NCBI GenBank assembly: GCA_021648845.1
Contig: JAKJHY010000021.1
Coordinates: 36,682 to 100,681, forward strand
Direction: 5' to 3'
Length of the DNA stretch: 64,000 nucleotides
DNA from: Mycobacterium sp. MBM
Lineage (GTDB): Bacteria; Actinomycetota; Actinomycetes; Mycobacteriales; Mycobacteriaceae
The notes under the pieces were generated by a model. That model was given only the letters and a program-made list of their open reading frames with translations, did not search any database and was not told the DNA's origin. This document shows positions 33,091 to 41,758 of the stretch, piece after piece. How positions within the stretch are numbered: the first letter of the stretch is position 1; every line of letters begins with the position of its first letter. A program made the position numbers and the translations under genes.

Positions 33091-36000
33091 GTGGAAATGG
33101 CTGAAGCACAAGACAATTCGCAACTCGCCGGCGACCTGCCCGCGGTGGCAGGGTCGGCCTCGGACGCGGTCTCGTCCGCGCGCGGCGACATGACGGTCGC
33201 CGAGATGCGTGAATGGCTGCGCAACTGGGTCGCCAACGCCACCGGGCAGCCGGCGGACTCCATCAACGAATCGGCCCCGGTGGTCGAACTCGGGCTGTCC
33301 TCCCGTGACGCGGTCGCCATGGCCAGTGATATCGAGGATCTGACCGGTGTCACGCTGACCGCCACCGTGGTGTTCCGCAATCCGACCATCGAGGCGTTGG
33401 CCACCGTCATCGTCGAGGGTGAGCCCGAGCCGGTCGTCGACGCCGACGAGGACTGGACCCGCGAACCCGGTGTCGAGGACATTGCGATCGTCGGTTTGGC
33501 CACCCGGTTCCCCGGCGAGATGAACGGTGCGGACGAGATGTGGGCGGCCCTGCTGGAGGGCCGCGACGCCAGCTCGGATCTGCCCGAGGGGCGCTGGTCG
33601 GAGTTCCTCGGCGAGCCCCGCATCGCCGAGCGGGTGGCCAAGGCGCACACCCGTGGCGGCTACCTGTCCGATATCAAGGGCTTCGACTCCGAGTTCTTCG
33701 CGCTGTCGAAGATGGAGGCCGACAACATCGATCCGCAGCAGCGGATGGCCCTGGAACTCACCTGGGAGGCGCTCGAGCACGCGCGCATCCCGGCGTCGAG
33801 CCTGCGCGGCGGAGACGTCGGTGTGTACGTGGGCAGCTCGAACAACGACTACATGTTCTTGGCCGTGGCAGACCCGACCACCGCGCACCCGTATGCGATC
33901 ACCGGCACGACCAGCTCGATCATCGCCAACCGGGTGTCCTACTTCTACGACTTCCGCGGTCCGTCGGAGTCGATCGACACCGCGTGCTCGTCCTCGCTGG
34001 TCGCCGCGCACCAGGGTGTGCGCGCGCTGCGCTCCGGTGAGATCGACATGGCCATCGTGGGCGGTGTGAACGCCATGGTGACCCCGCTGGTCACCATCGG
34101 TTTCGACGAGGTCGGCGGGGTGCTGGCACCGGACGGCCGGTGCAAGTCGTTCTCCTCGGACGCCAACGGCTACGCCCGGTCCGAGGGCGGCGGCATGCTG
34201 GTACTCAAGCGGGTCTCCGATGCACGTCGCGACGGTGACGAGATCATCGCCGTCATCGCCGGCAGCGCGGTCAACCACGACGGCCGCTCCAACGGCATGC
34301 TGGCACCCAACCCGGATGCCCAGGAAGCGGTGCTGCGTAAGGCCTACAAGGACGCCGGGATCAACCCGCGCGATGTCGACTACATCGAGGCGCACGGCAC
34401 CGGCACCATCCTGGGTGACCCCATCGAGGCCGATGCCCTCGGCCGGGTCGTCGGTCGTGGCCGAGCCGACGACAAGCCCGCGTTGCTGGGTGCCGTAAAA
34501 TCCAATGTGGGCCATCTGGAATCGGCGGCCGGCGCGGCCAGCCTCGCCAAGATGGCTCTGTCTCTGCAGCACGACAAGCTGCCGCCGTCGATCAACTACG
34601 CGGGCCCCAACCCGTACATCGACTTCGACAAGGAGCACCTCAAGGTCAACGACACCGTCTCGGATTGGCCCCGCTACAGCGGACACGCCATCGCCGGGGT
34701 ATCCGGTTTCGGCTTCGGCGGCGCCAACGCGCACCTGGTGCTGCGTGAGGTGCTGGCCGCCGATCTGGTCGAACCCGAGCCGGAAAACCCTGTCGCCGAG
34801 GAGAAGTCGTCTGAGGAGGCCGACGCTGTCTACGTTGGCGGCGTCCGGATGGACGAGTACGGCGAATTCGTCGACGATGTCCCCAGCAGCCACCCGAGCG
34901 ATGACGAGGACAACTACGAACTACCCGGGCTGACCGAGGAGGCCCAGCGGCTCGTCGACGAGGGTCGGGCCGCGCTCGCCGCCGCCGAGCCCGCTACACC
35001 GGTGGTGCCGCTGTTCGTCTCGGGCTTCCTGACCTCCCGCAAGCGCAGCACCGCCGCCGAGCTCGCCGATTGGATCGACAGCGAGGCCGGGCGTGCCTCC
35101 TCGCTCGAGTCGATCGGTCGTTCACTGTCGCGACGTAACCACGGCCGCTCCCGGGCCGTCGTGCTGGCGCACGACCACGACGAGGCCGTCAAGGGCCTGC
35201 GGGCGCTGGCCGAGGGCAAGCAGAGCCCGCTGGTCCTGGCCGCCGACGGTCCGGTCACCAGCGGCCCGGTGTGGGTGTTCGCCGGATTCGGCGCCCAGCA
35301 CCGCAAGATGGGCAAGGACCTCTACCTGCGCGATGAGGTGTTCGCCGAGTGGATCAACAAGGTCGACGCCCACGTCCAGGATGAGCGCGGTTACTCCGTC
35401 GTCGAGCTCATCCTCGACGATGCGATCGACTACACGGCAGACACCTGCGAGTACCCGATCGAGGTCGTCCAGACCGTGATCTTCGCGCTGCAGATCGGCC
35501 TCGGTGAGCTGCTGCGCCACCACGGCGCCACACCCGGTGCGGTGGTGGGTCAATCACTCGGCGAGGCGGCCGCGGCCTACTTCTCCGGTGGCCTGTCGCT
35601 GGCCGACGCCACCCGGACCATCTGCTCGCGTGCTCACCTGATGGGTGAGGGTGAGGCGATGCTGTTCGGTGAGTACATCCGGCTGATGGCGCTGGTCGAG
35701 TACTCGGCCGAGGAGATCAAAACCGTCTTCTCCGATTTCCCCGGGCTGGAGGTGTGCGTCTACGCCGCACCGGCCCAGACGGTGATCGGTGGTCCGCCCG
35801 AACAGATCGACGCGATCATCGAACGCGCGGAATCCGAGGGCAAGTTCGCCCGCAAGCTGCAAACCAAGGGCGCCAGCCACACCCAGCAGATGGACCCGCT
35901 GCTCGGTGAGCTGTCCGCCGAGATCCAGGGTATCGAGGCCCGGCCGCTGCAGACCGGCTACTTCTCCACCGTGCACGAGGGCCAGTTCATCCGGGCCGGC

Positions 36001-38463
36001 GCCGAGCCGATCCACGATGTCGAGTACTGGAAGAAGGGGCTGCGCCACAGCGTCTACTTCACCCACGGCATCCGCAACGCCGTCGACAACGGCTACACCA
36101 CCTTCCTGGAGCTGGCCCCGAACCCGGTGGCGCTCATGCAGGTCGGGCTGACGACGGCCAGCGCTGGGCTCCATGACGCGCAGCTGATCGCGACGCTGGC
36201 GCGCAAGCAGGACGAGGTCGATTCGATGACCACGGCGCTGGCGCACCTGTACGTGTACGGCCACGACATGGATCCACGGTCGTTGTTCCCACGTCGCAAT
36301 CGCGGTCTGGCCGGCGCGCTCGACTTCGCCGATATCCCGCTGACCCGGTTCAAGCGCAAGGAGCACTGGCTGGATGCCCGCTTCACCGGGGACAGCTCCG
36401 TCGTCGCACCGGGCACCCATGTGGCCACCCCGGACGGCAGGCACGTCTGGGAGTACGCACCCAACGGCACGGCCGATCTGGCCGGACTGGTGAAAGCCGC
36501 TGCCGCGCAGGTCCTTCCCGATGCCGTGCTGACCGCGGCCGAGCAGCGTGCGGTGCCCGCGGACAACGCCCGGCTGGTCACCACGTTGACCCGCCATCCC
36601 GGTGGTGCATCGGTGCAGGTGCACGCCAGGATCGACGAGTCCTTCACCCTCGTCTACGACGCCATCGTCAGCCGCGGCGGTCAGCAGACCGCGCTGCCGA
36701 CGGCCGTCGGGGCGGGTACGGTCGCCGAGATCGCCGCCGTCGCACCGGCACCGGTCGAGGAGTCCGAAGACGACAGCCCGGCCTTCGAGGCCGACAACCT
36801 CACCGCCGGAGCCAAGCTGGGTTCGGATTTCGCGAAGTGGAACCCGGACTCCGGGGAGTCGGTGGCCGACCGGTTGGGCACCATCGTCGGCAGCGCCATG
36901 GGTTATGAACCCGAGGATCTGCCCTGGGAGGTGCCGCTGATCGAGCTGGGCCTGGATTCCCTGATGGCGGTGCGGATCAAGAACCGCGTCGAATACGACT
37001 TCGACCTGCCGCCGATCCAGCTGACCGCGGTGCGCGATGCCAACCTGTACGCGGTGGAGAAGCTGATCCAATACGCCATCGAGCACCGCGACGAGGTCGG
37101 CGAACTGGCCGAGGCGCAGAAGGGCCAGACGGCCGAGGAGATCGCCGCCGCGCAGGCCGAGTTGATGGGCGGGGCGACCACGGTCGCCGAGTTGGAGGCC
37201 AAGCTGGCCGAGGCGGGTCACCCGATCGCCGAGAACGCCGACGAGACCACCGAGTCCCTGGCCGAGGCCGGTATCGAGATCCCGCCGCCACCAACGGATC
37301 CGAGTGGCCCGGCGAAGCCCAGTGCCACCGCCGCCGCAGCCGCGGCCAAGGTGCTCACCCAGGAGGCCGTCACCGAGGCGCTCGGCGCCGATGTCCCGCC
37401 GCGTGACGCCGCCGAACGCGTCACCTTCGCCACCTGGGCCATCGTCACCGGCAAGTCACCCGGCGGCATCTTCAACGAGTTGCCCGCGCTGGATCCCGAG
37501 GCCGCGAGCAAGATGGCGGCCAGGCTCTCCGAGCGCGCCGAGGGCGTCATCACCGTCGAACAGGTCAGCACGGCCAAGACCATCGAAGAGCTGGCCACCC
37601 ATGTCCGCAACCAGCTCGAAGACGGTGTGGTGGACGGTTTCGTGCGGACCCTGCGCGCGCCGACCGGCGACGGAACCGCTGTGCCGCTGTTTGTTTTCCA
37701 CCCCGCCGGTGGCTCCACCGTGGTCTACGAACCGCTGATCAAGCGGTTGCCTGCCGATGTCCCGGTGTACGGCATCGAGCGGGTCGAAGGATCCATCGAG
37801 GAGCGCGCCGCCGAGTACGTGCCCAAACTCCTTGAGCTGCACAAGGGTCCGTTCGTGCTCGCCGGCTGGTCGCTGGGCGGCGCACTGGCCTATGCCTGTG
37901 CCATCGGGCTCAAGCAGGCCGGTGCCGACGTGCGCTTCGTCGGTCTCATCGACTGTGTGCGACCCGGTGAGCCCATCGACCAGTCCCAGGCCGGGATGCG
38001 GGCCCGCTGGGACCGCTATGCGCGGTTCGCCGAGCGCACCTTCAATGTCGAGATACCGGAAATCCCCTATGAGGAACTGGAAAAACTCGACGACGAGGGC
38101 CAGGTGCGTTACGTACTGGATATCGTCGCCGAAAGCGGGGTGCAGATCCCCGGCGGGATCATCGAGCACCAGCGCACCTCGTACCTGGACAACCGAGCGC
38201 TGGACACCATCGAGATCCAGCCCTACGACGGTCATGTCACCCTCTACATGGCCGACCGATACCACGATGACGCCATCGTCTTCGAGCCGGCGTATGCCAC
38301 CCGCCAGCCCGACGGCGGCTGGGGTGACTACGCCGCCGAGTTGGAGGTGGTGCCGATCGGGGGTGAGCACATCCAGGCCATCGACGAGCCGATCATCGCC
38401 AAGGTCGGAGCTCACATGAGCGAGGCCATCAACCGCATCGAAGCTGAGAAGGACTCCAAGTGA
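33091..38463 (+). CDS. pks13: Mycolic acid condensing polyketide synthase Pks13
   Basis: A 1790-residue type I synthase that joins the meromycolyl chain to a carboxylated C24-C26 chain and releases it onto trehalose. Domains in order: N-terminal ACP (Ser71 in ELGLSSRD, an SS variant of the DSL motif), ketosynthase (Cys299 in DTACSSSL), acyltransferase (Ser822 in VVGQSLGEA), C-terminal ACP (Ser1290 in ELGLDSLM) and thioesterase (Ser1594 in AGWSLGG, His1760 in GGEHIQAI). There is no reductive domain. It is about 55 residues longer than Rv3800c, partly at the N-terminus. GTG start chosen for its spacing from GGCGAAAG; an ATG two codons on is possible. It overlaps accD4 by four bases. Confidence 0.98.
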   Translation: MEMAEAQDNSQLAGDLPAVAGSASDAVSSARGDMTVAEMREWLRNWVANATGQPADSINESAPVVELGLSSRDAVAMASDIEDLTGVTLTATVVFRNPTIEALATVIVEGEPEPVVDADEDWTREPGVEDIAIVGLATRFPGEMNGADEMWAALLEGRDASSDLPEGRWSEFLGEPRIAERVAKAHTRGGYLSDIKGFDSEFFALSKMEADNIDPQQRMALELTWEALEHARIPASSLRGGDVGVYVGSSNNDYMFLAVADPTTAHPYAITGTTSSIIANRVSYFYDFRGPSESIDTACSSSLVAAHQGVRALRSGEIDMAIVGGVNAMVTPLVTIGFDEVGGVLAPDGRCKSFSSDANGYARSEGGGMLVLKRVSDARRDGDEIIAVIAGSAVNHDGRSNGMLAPNPDAQEAVLRKAYKDAGINPRDVDYIEAHGTGTILGDPIEADALGRVVGRGRADDKPALLGAVKSNVGHLESAAGAASLAKMALSLQHDKLPPSINYAGPNPYIDFDKEHLKVNDTVSDWPRYSGHAIAGVSGFGFGGANAHLVLREVLAADLVEPEPENPVAEEKSSEEADAVYVGGVRMDEYGEFVDDVPSSHPSDDEDNYELPGLTEEAQRLVDEGRAALAAAEPATPVVPLFVSGFLTSRKRSTAAELADWIDSEAGRASSLESIGRSLSRRNHGRSRAVVLAHDHDEAVKGLRALAEGKQSPLVLAADGPVTSGPVWVFAGFGAQHRKMGKDLYLRDEVFAEWINKVDAHVQDERGYSVVELILDDAIDYTADTCEYPIEVVQTVIFALQIGLGELLRHHGATPGAVVGQSLGEAAAAYFSGGLSLADATRTICSRAHLMGEGEAMLFGEYIRLMALVEYSAEEIKTVFSDFPGLEVCVYAAPAQTVIGGPPEQIDAIIERAESEGKFARKLQTKGASHTQQMDPLLGELSAEIQGIEARPLQTGYFSTVHEGQFIRAGAEPIHDVEYWKKGLRHSVYFTHGIRNAVDNGYTTFLELAPNPVALMQVGLTTASAGLHDAQLIATLARKQDEVDSMTTALAHLYVYGHDMDPRSLFPRRNRGLAGALDFADIPLTRFKRKEHWLDARFTGDSSVVAPGTHVATPDGRHVWEYAPNGTADLAGLVKAAAAQVLPDAVLTAAEQRAVPADNARLVTTLTRHPGGASVQVHARIDESFTLVYDAIVSRGGQQTALPTAVGAGTVAEIAAVAPAPVEESEDDSPAFEADNLTAGAKLGSDFAKWNPDSGESVADRLGTIVGSAMGYEPEDLPWEVPLIELGLDSLMAVRIKNRVEYDFDLPPIQLTAVRDANLYAVEKLIQYAIEHRDEVGELAEAQKGQTAEEIAAAQAELMGGATTVAELEAKLAEAGHPIAENADETTESLAEAGIEIPPPPTDPSGPAKPSATAAAAAAKVLTQEAVTEALGADVPPRDAAERVTFATWAIVTGKSPGGIFNELPALDPEAASKMAARLSERAEGVITVEQVSTAKTIEELATHVRNQLEDGVVDGFVRTLRAPTGDGTAVPLFVFHPAGGSTVVYEPLIKRLPADVPVYGIERVEGSIEERAAEYVPKLLELHKGPFVLAGWSLGGALAYACAIGLKQAGADVRFVGLIDCVRPGEPIDQSQAGMRARWDRYARFAERTFNVEIPEIPYEELEKLDDEGQVRYVLDIVAESGVQIPGGIIEHQRTSYLDNRALDTIEIQPYDGHVTLYMADRYHDDAIVFEPAYATRQPDGGWGDYAAELEVVPIGGEHIQAIDEPIIAKVGAHMSEAINRIEAEKDSK

Positions 38464-40034
38464 CGGAAACCCCGGTGCAGCCCAAAACGCACACCACCGC
38501 CGAGAAGCTCGCCGAGCTGCGCGAGAAGCTGGAACTGGCCAAGGATCCCGGCGACGAGAAGGCCAAGGCGCGGCGCGACAAGAAGGGCATCCCGAGCGCA
38601 CGCGCCCGGATCCACGCGCTGCTGGACCCGGGCAGCTTCCTGGAGATCGGTGCCCTGGCCCGCACTCCCGGCGACCCCAATGCGTTCTTCGGTGACGGTG
38701 TGGTGACCGGCCACGGCACCATCGACGGCCGCCCGGTCGGTGTGTTCAGCCACGACCAGACGGTGTTCCAGGGGTCGGTCGGGGAGATGTTCGGCCGCAA
38801 GGTCGCCAAGTTGATGGAGTGGGTGGCCATGGTCGGCTGCCCGATCATCGGCATCAACGACTCGGCGGGTGCTCGAATCCAGGACACCGCCACCTCACTG
38901 GCCTGGTATGCCGAACTCGGCCGCCGCCACGAGATGTTGCGTGGCCTGGTCCCGGAGATCTCGCTGATCTTCGGTAAATGTGCCGGTGGCGCGGTGTACT
39001 CGCCCATCCAGACCGACCTCGTCGTCGCCGTACGCGACCAGGGCTACATGTTCATCACCGGCCCCGATGTCATCAAGGACGTCACCGGTGAGGATGTGTC
39101 GTTCGACGAGCTCGGTGGCGCCGATGTGCAGGCTCAGCGCGGCAACATCCACAAGGTGGTGGACTCCGAGGCCGCCGCCTACCAGTACGTGCGGGACTAC
39201 CTGAGCTTCCTGCCGTCCAACCATTTCGACGACGCCCCGACCGTCAACCCGGGTCTGGAACCGGAGATCACCGCATCCGATCTGGAACTCGACACCATGG
39301 TCCCGGACTCGGACAACCAGGCCTATGACATGCACGAAATCCTGCTGCGGATCTTCGACGACGGTGACGTGTTCGAGATCGCCGATCAGCGCAGTCCGTC
39401 GATGATCACCGCGTTCGCCCGCGTCGACGGCCGCCCCGTCGGGGTGGTCGCCAACCAGCCGATGCACATGTCCGGCGCCGTCGGCAACGAGGCCTCCGAC
39501 AAGGCGGCCGGGTTCATCCGATTCTGCGACTCGTTCAATCTGCCACTGGTTTTCGTCGTCGACACCCCGGGCGCGATGCCCGGCGTCGAGGAGGAGAAGG
39601 GCGGCATCATCAAGCGCGGTGGCCGGTTCTTCAATGCCATCGTCGAAGCCGATGTGCCCAAGGTGACCGTCATCGTGCGCAAGGCCTACGGCGGCGGCTA
39701 CGCGGTGATGGGCTCCAAGCAGCTCTCGGCCGACCTGAACTACGCGTGGCCGACCGCGCGCATCGCGGTGATCGGCGCCGAGGGCGCGGCCCAGCTGTTG
39801 GTGAAGCGTTTCCCCGATCCCACCGCGCCCGAGGTGCAGCAGATCCGTAAGGATTTCATCGAGGGCTACAACGCCAACCTGGCGACGCCGTGGATCGCCG
39901 CCGAACGCGGCTACATCGACGGCGTCATCGAACCGCATCAGACCCGGCTGTTGATCCGCCAGTCGCTGCGGCTGCTGCGGGACAAGCAGCCCGTCAACAA
40001 GGTGCTGCGCAAGCACGGCCTGACGCCGCTGTAA
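38460..40034 (+). CDS. accD4: Acyl-CoA carboxylase carboxyltransferase subunit AccD4
   Basis: A 524-residue biotin-dependent carboxyltransferase beta subunit. With AccA3, AccD5 and AccE5 it carboxylates long-chain acyl-CoA to make the extender unit for Pks13. The two crotonase-like halves are clear. The first holds GCPIIGINDSAGARIQ and FGKCAGGAVYSP for biotin binding and the oxyanion hole, and the second LPLVFVVDTPGAMPG and RKAYGGGYAVMGS. The GTG start overlaps the pks13 stop (GTGA), so the pair is translationally coupled. Length equals the family norm. Confidence 0.98.
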   Translation: MTETPVQPKTHTTAEKLAELREKLELAKDPGDEKAKARRDKKGIPSARARIHALLDPGSFLEIGALARTPGDPNAFFGDGVVTGHGTIDGRPVGVFSHDQTVFQGSVGEMFGRKVAKLMEWVAMVGCPIIGINDSAGARIQDTATSLAWYAELGRRHEMLRGLVPEISLIFGKCAGGAVYSPIQTDLVVAVRDQGYMFITGPDVIKDVTGEDVSFDELGGADVQAQRGNIHKVVDSEAAAYQYVRDYLSFLPSNHFDDAPTVNPGLEPEITASDLELDTMVPDSDNQAYDMHEILLRIFDDGDVFEIADQRSPSMITAFARVDGRPVGVVANQPMHMSGAVGNEASDKAAGFIRFCDSFNLPLVFVVDTPGAMPGVEEEKGGIIKRGGRFFNAIVEADVPKVTVIVRKAYGGGYAVMGSKQLSADLNYAWPTARIAVIGAEGAAQLLVKRFPDPTAPEVQQIRKDFIEGYNANLATPWIAAERGYIDGVIEPHQTRLLIRQSLRLLRDKQPVNKVLRKHGLTPL

Positions 40035-40052
40035 TAGAACTACGATGCAACG

Positions 40053-40463
40053 ATGTCGGATGGTCCGCACCCCGCAGTGACCGTCGGCCTCGGCGCGGTG
40101 GCCGCCGCCTGCGACGGTGTCGCCGTGGTCTACCGGGCCGCCGAGGGGCTGCCGGTGCTGGGTTCCTGGTTGCGGCGCGGCCGGCTGGATCTGCAGGCCC
40201 GTGGGGAACGCGTGCTGTCCGCCGGTATCGAGATGATTCTCGACGAATTGGATCTGAACGCGTTGGCGCGGGAGCGAATCGACCTGATCGGTCTGGCCGG
40301 CGAGGTGGTGGACGGTATCGATCTACCCGCCATCATCCGGCAGTCCACCGACTCGGTGACCGCCGAAGTGATGGCCGATGTCCGCACCCAGGGTGAGCGC
40401 GCCGACGATCTGGTGTCCGGGCTCGTCGACCGGCTGCTGGGCCGGGACCGGACACCGCAATGA
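40053..40463 (+). CDS. Conserved small protein downstream of accD4
   Basis: A 136-residue acidic, mostly helical protein with Leu/Val-rich amphipathic segments (LDELDLNALARERIDLIGLAGEVV, in part). I do not recognise a family. It starts 18 bases after accD4 and overlaps the RDD gene as ATGA, so it belongs to the mycolate operon. The amphipathic repeats suggest membrane association or a partner for the RDD protein; this is inference. Confidence 0.75.
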   Translation: MSDGPHPAVTVGLGAVAAACDGVAVVYRAAEGLPVLGSWLRRGRLDLQARGERVLSAGIEMILDELDLNALARERIDLIGLAGEVVDGIDLPAIIRQSTDSVTAEVMADVRTQGERADDLVSGLVDRLLGRDRTPQ

Positions 40464-40888
40464 CGGCACACCCGAGGTCCGCCGGGGTCATCAGCCGCGG
40501 TGTCGCCGCCGTCATCGACCTGCTGTTCGTCGGTGTGGTGCTGGCCGCCCTCTACATCGGCCTCATCCTGGTCCGGCTGACACTGCACCCGTCCTCGTTC
40601 ACCTTCCCCACGGTGGGCGTGGTGTTCTCCACCGCGGTCATGTTCGGCGTCGCGGTGCTCTACCTGACGGCGTGCTGGGCGGTGTCGGGGTGCACCGTCG
40701 GCGCGGTCACCATGGGGTTGCGGGTGACCGGCCGCCGCGGTGGCCGGTTGGCACCGGCCGTGGCACTGATCCGCGCCGTGGTCTGTGTGCTGTTCCCGAT
40801 CGGCCTGCTGTGGGTGGCCGTCGACGCGCACCGGCGTTCACTGCAGGACATCGTGCTGGGTAGCCGGGTGGTCTACGTCAGACCCTAG
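40460..40888 (+). CDS. RDD family membrane protein
   Basis: A 142-residue protein with four hydrophobic segments and the N-terminal signature of the RDD family (SRGVAAVIDLLFVGVVLAAL). The R and D positions are Arg-15 region and Asp-21 region, and MGLRVTGRRGG is the usual second element. RDD proteins are of poorly known function, with some linked to ion transport. It ends the fadD32-pks13-accD4 transcription unit and overlaps the convergent MBL hydrolase gene by four bases at the stop codons. Confidence 0.85.
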   Translation: MTAHPRSAGVISRGVAAVIDLLFVGVVLAALYIGLILVRLTLHPSSFTFPTVGVVFSTAVMFGVAVLYLTACWAVSGCTVGAVTMGLRVTGRRGGRLAPAVALIRAVVCVLFPIGLLWVAVDAHRRSLQDIVLGSRVVYVRP

Positions 40889-41757
40889 ATCGGGTCCAGG
40901 TCGAGCCAGTCGTCGACCTGAAACCCGTCCCCGCGCGCGACCAGGGTGGCTCCGCCGTGGCCAGGATAGTGCGCCGGGATCACCGCGGCGCGGCGACGGA
41001 CGGCCTCGCCGAATACCCGGCGGCGGGTCGCGGCGGCGGCCGCGGGATCGAGATCGAAGGCGCACGGATCCGCGGGCCGCGGAATCTGGATGGGGCAGTG
41101 GGTCAGATCCCCGACGAACACCGCGGGCCTGCCGGCATCCAGCCACAGCACCGAGGATCCGGGCGTGTGCCCGGCGGCCGGCCGCAGACAAAGCGAATCG
41201 CTCAATTGGTGCTCGCCGCTGAACAACTCGACCTGCCCGGCCGCCAGCACCGGGGCCACGCTGTCGTCGAACACGGTGCGCGCGGCGGCGTCGCAGCCCG
41301 GACCGTCGGGGCAGAAATGCCGGAAATCGGCCTCTGGCAGCAGATAACGCGCGTTGCGGAAGGTGGGCAGCCAGGCGTCGCCGGCGGCCATCGTGTTCCA
41401 GCCGACGTGATCGCTGTGCAGGTGCGTGTTGAGCACCACGTCGACACTGTCTGGGCTGACCCCCGCCGCGGTGAGCGCCGCCAGGAAGCCGGTGTCCAGG
41501 TGGTGCAGCACCGGTATGGCGGGGCGCTCACGGCCATTGCCGACCCCGGTGTCGACGAGCACCCGCAGCCCGTCGACATCGATGACCCAGGTCTGGATGG
41601 CCACCCGCCACCGTGCGGTGTCCGGGTCGAGGAACGTGGGCACCAGCAGATCGGCATGCTCGGACCAGGCGTGCCGGGGGGTTTGGGCGAACGTGCCGAT
41701 ACCCGGCTCGAACGAGGTTTCCACGACGCGGGTCACGACGGCGTTTCCGAGGCGCAT
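40885..41757 (-). CDS. MBL-fold metallohydrolase, last gene after embB
   Basis: A 290-residue metallo-beta-lactamase-fold hydrolase. The main metal motif is THLHSDHVGW, with further ligands in AAGHTPGSSV, FVGDLTHCP and PAHYPGHGG. It has no signal peptide and resembles the lactonase/glyoxalase-like branch that includes quorum-quenching enzymes. The substrate is unknown. Its ATG begins one base after the embB stop on the same strand (TGACATG), so it is probably translated with embB. A cell-wall link is suggested by context only. Confidence 0.88.
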   Translation of the reverse strand: MRLGNAVVTRVVETSFEPGIGTFAQTPRHAWSEHADLLVPTFLDPDTARWRVAIQTWVIDVDGLRVLVDTGVGNGRERPAIPVLHHLDTGFLAALTAAGVSPDSVDVVLNTHLHSDHVGWNTMAAGDAWLPTFRNARYLLPEADFRHFCPDGPGCDAAARTVFDDSVAPVLAAGQVELFSGEHQLSDSLCLRPAAGHTPGSSVLWLDAGRPAVFVGDLTHCPIQIPRPADPCAFDLDPAAAAATRRRVFGEAVRRRAAVIPAHYPGHGGATLVARGDGFQVDDWLDLDPI

Positions 41758-41758
41758 G

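Noticed and set aside
32791..34893. A 700-codon open frame on the minus strand opposite fadD32 and pks13
   Set aside because: Antisense to two essential genes with intact catalytic motifs; no recognisable domain or ribosome site.
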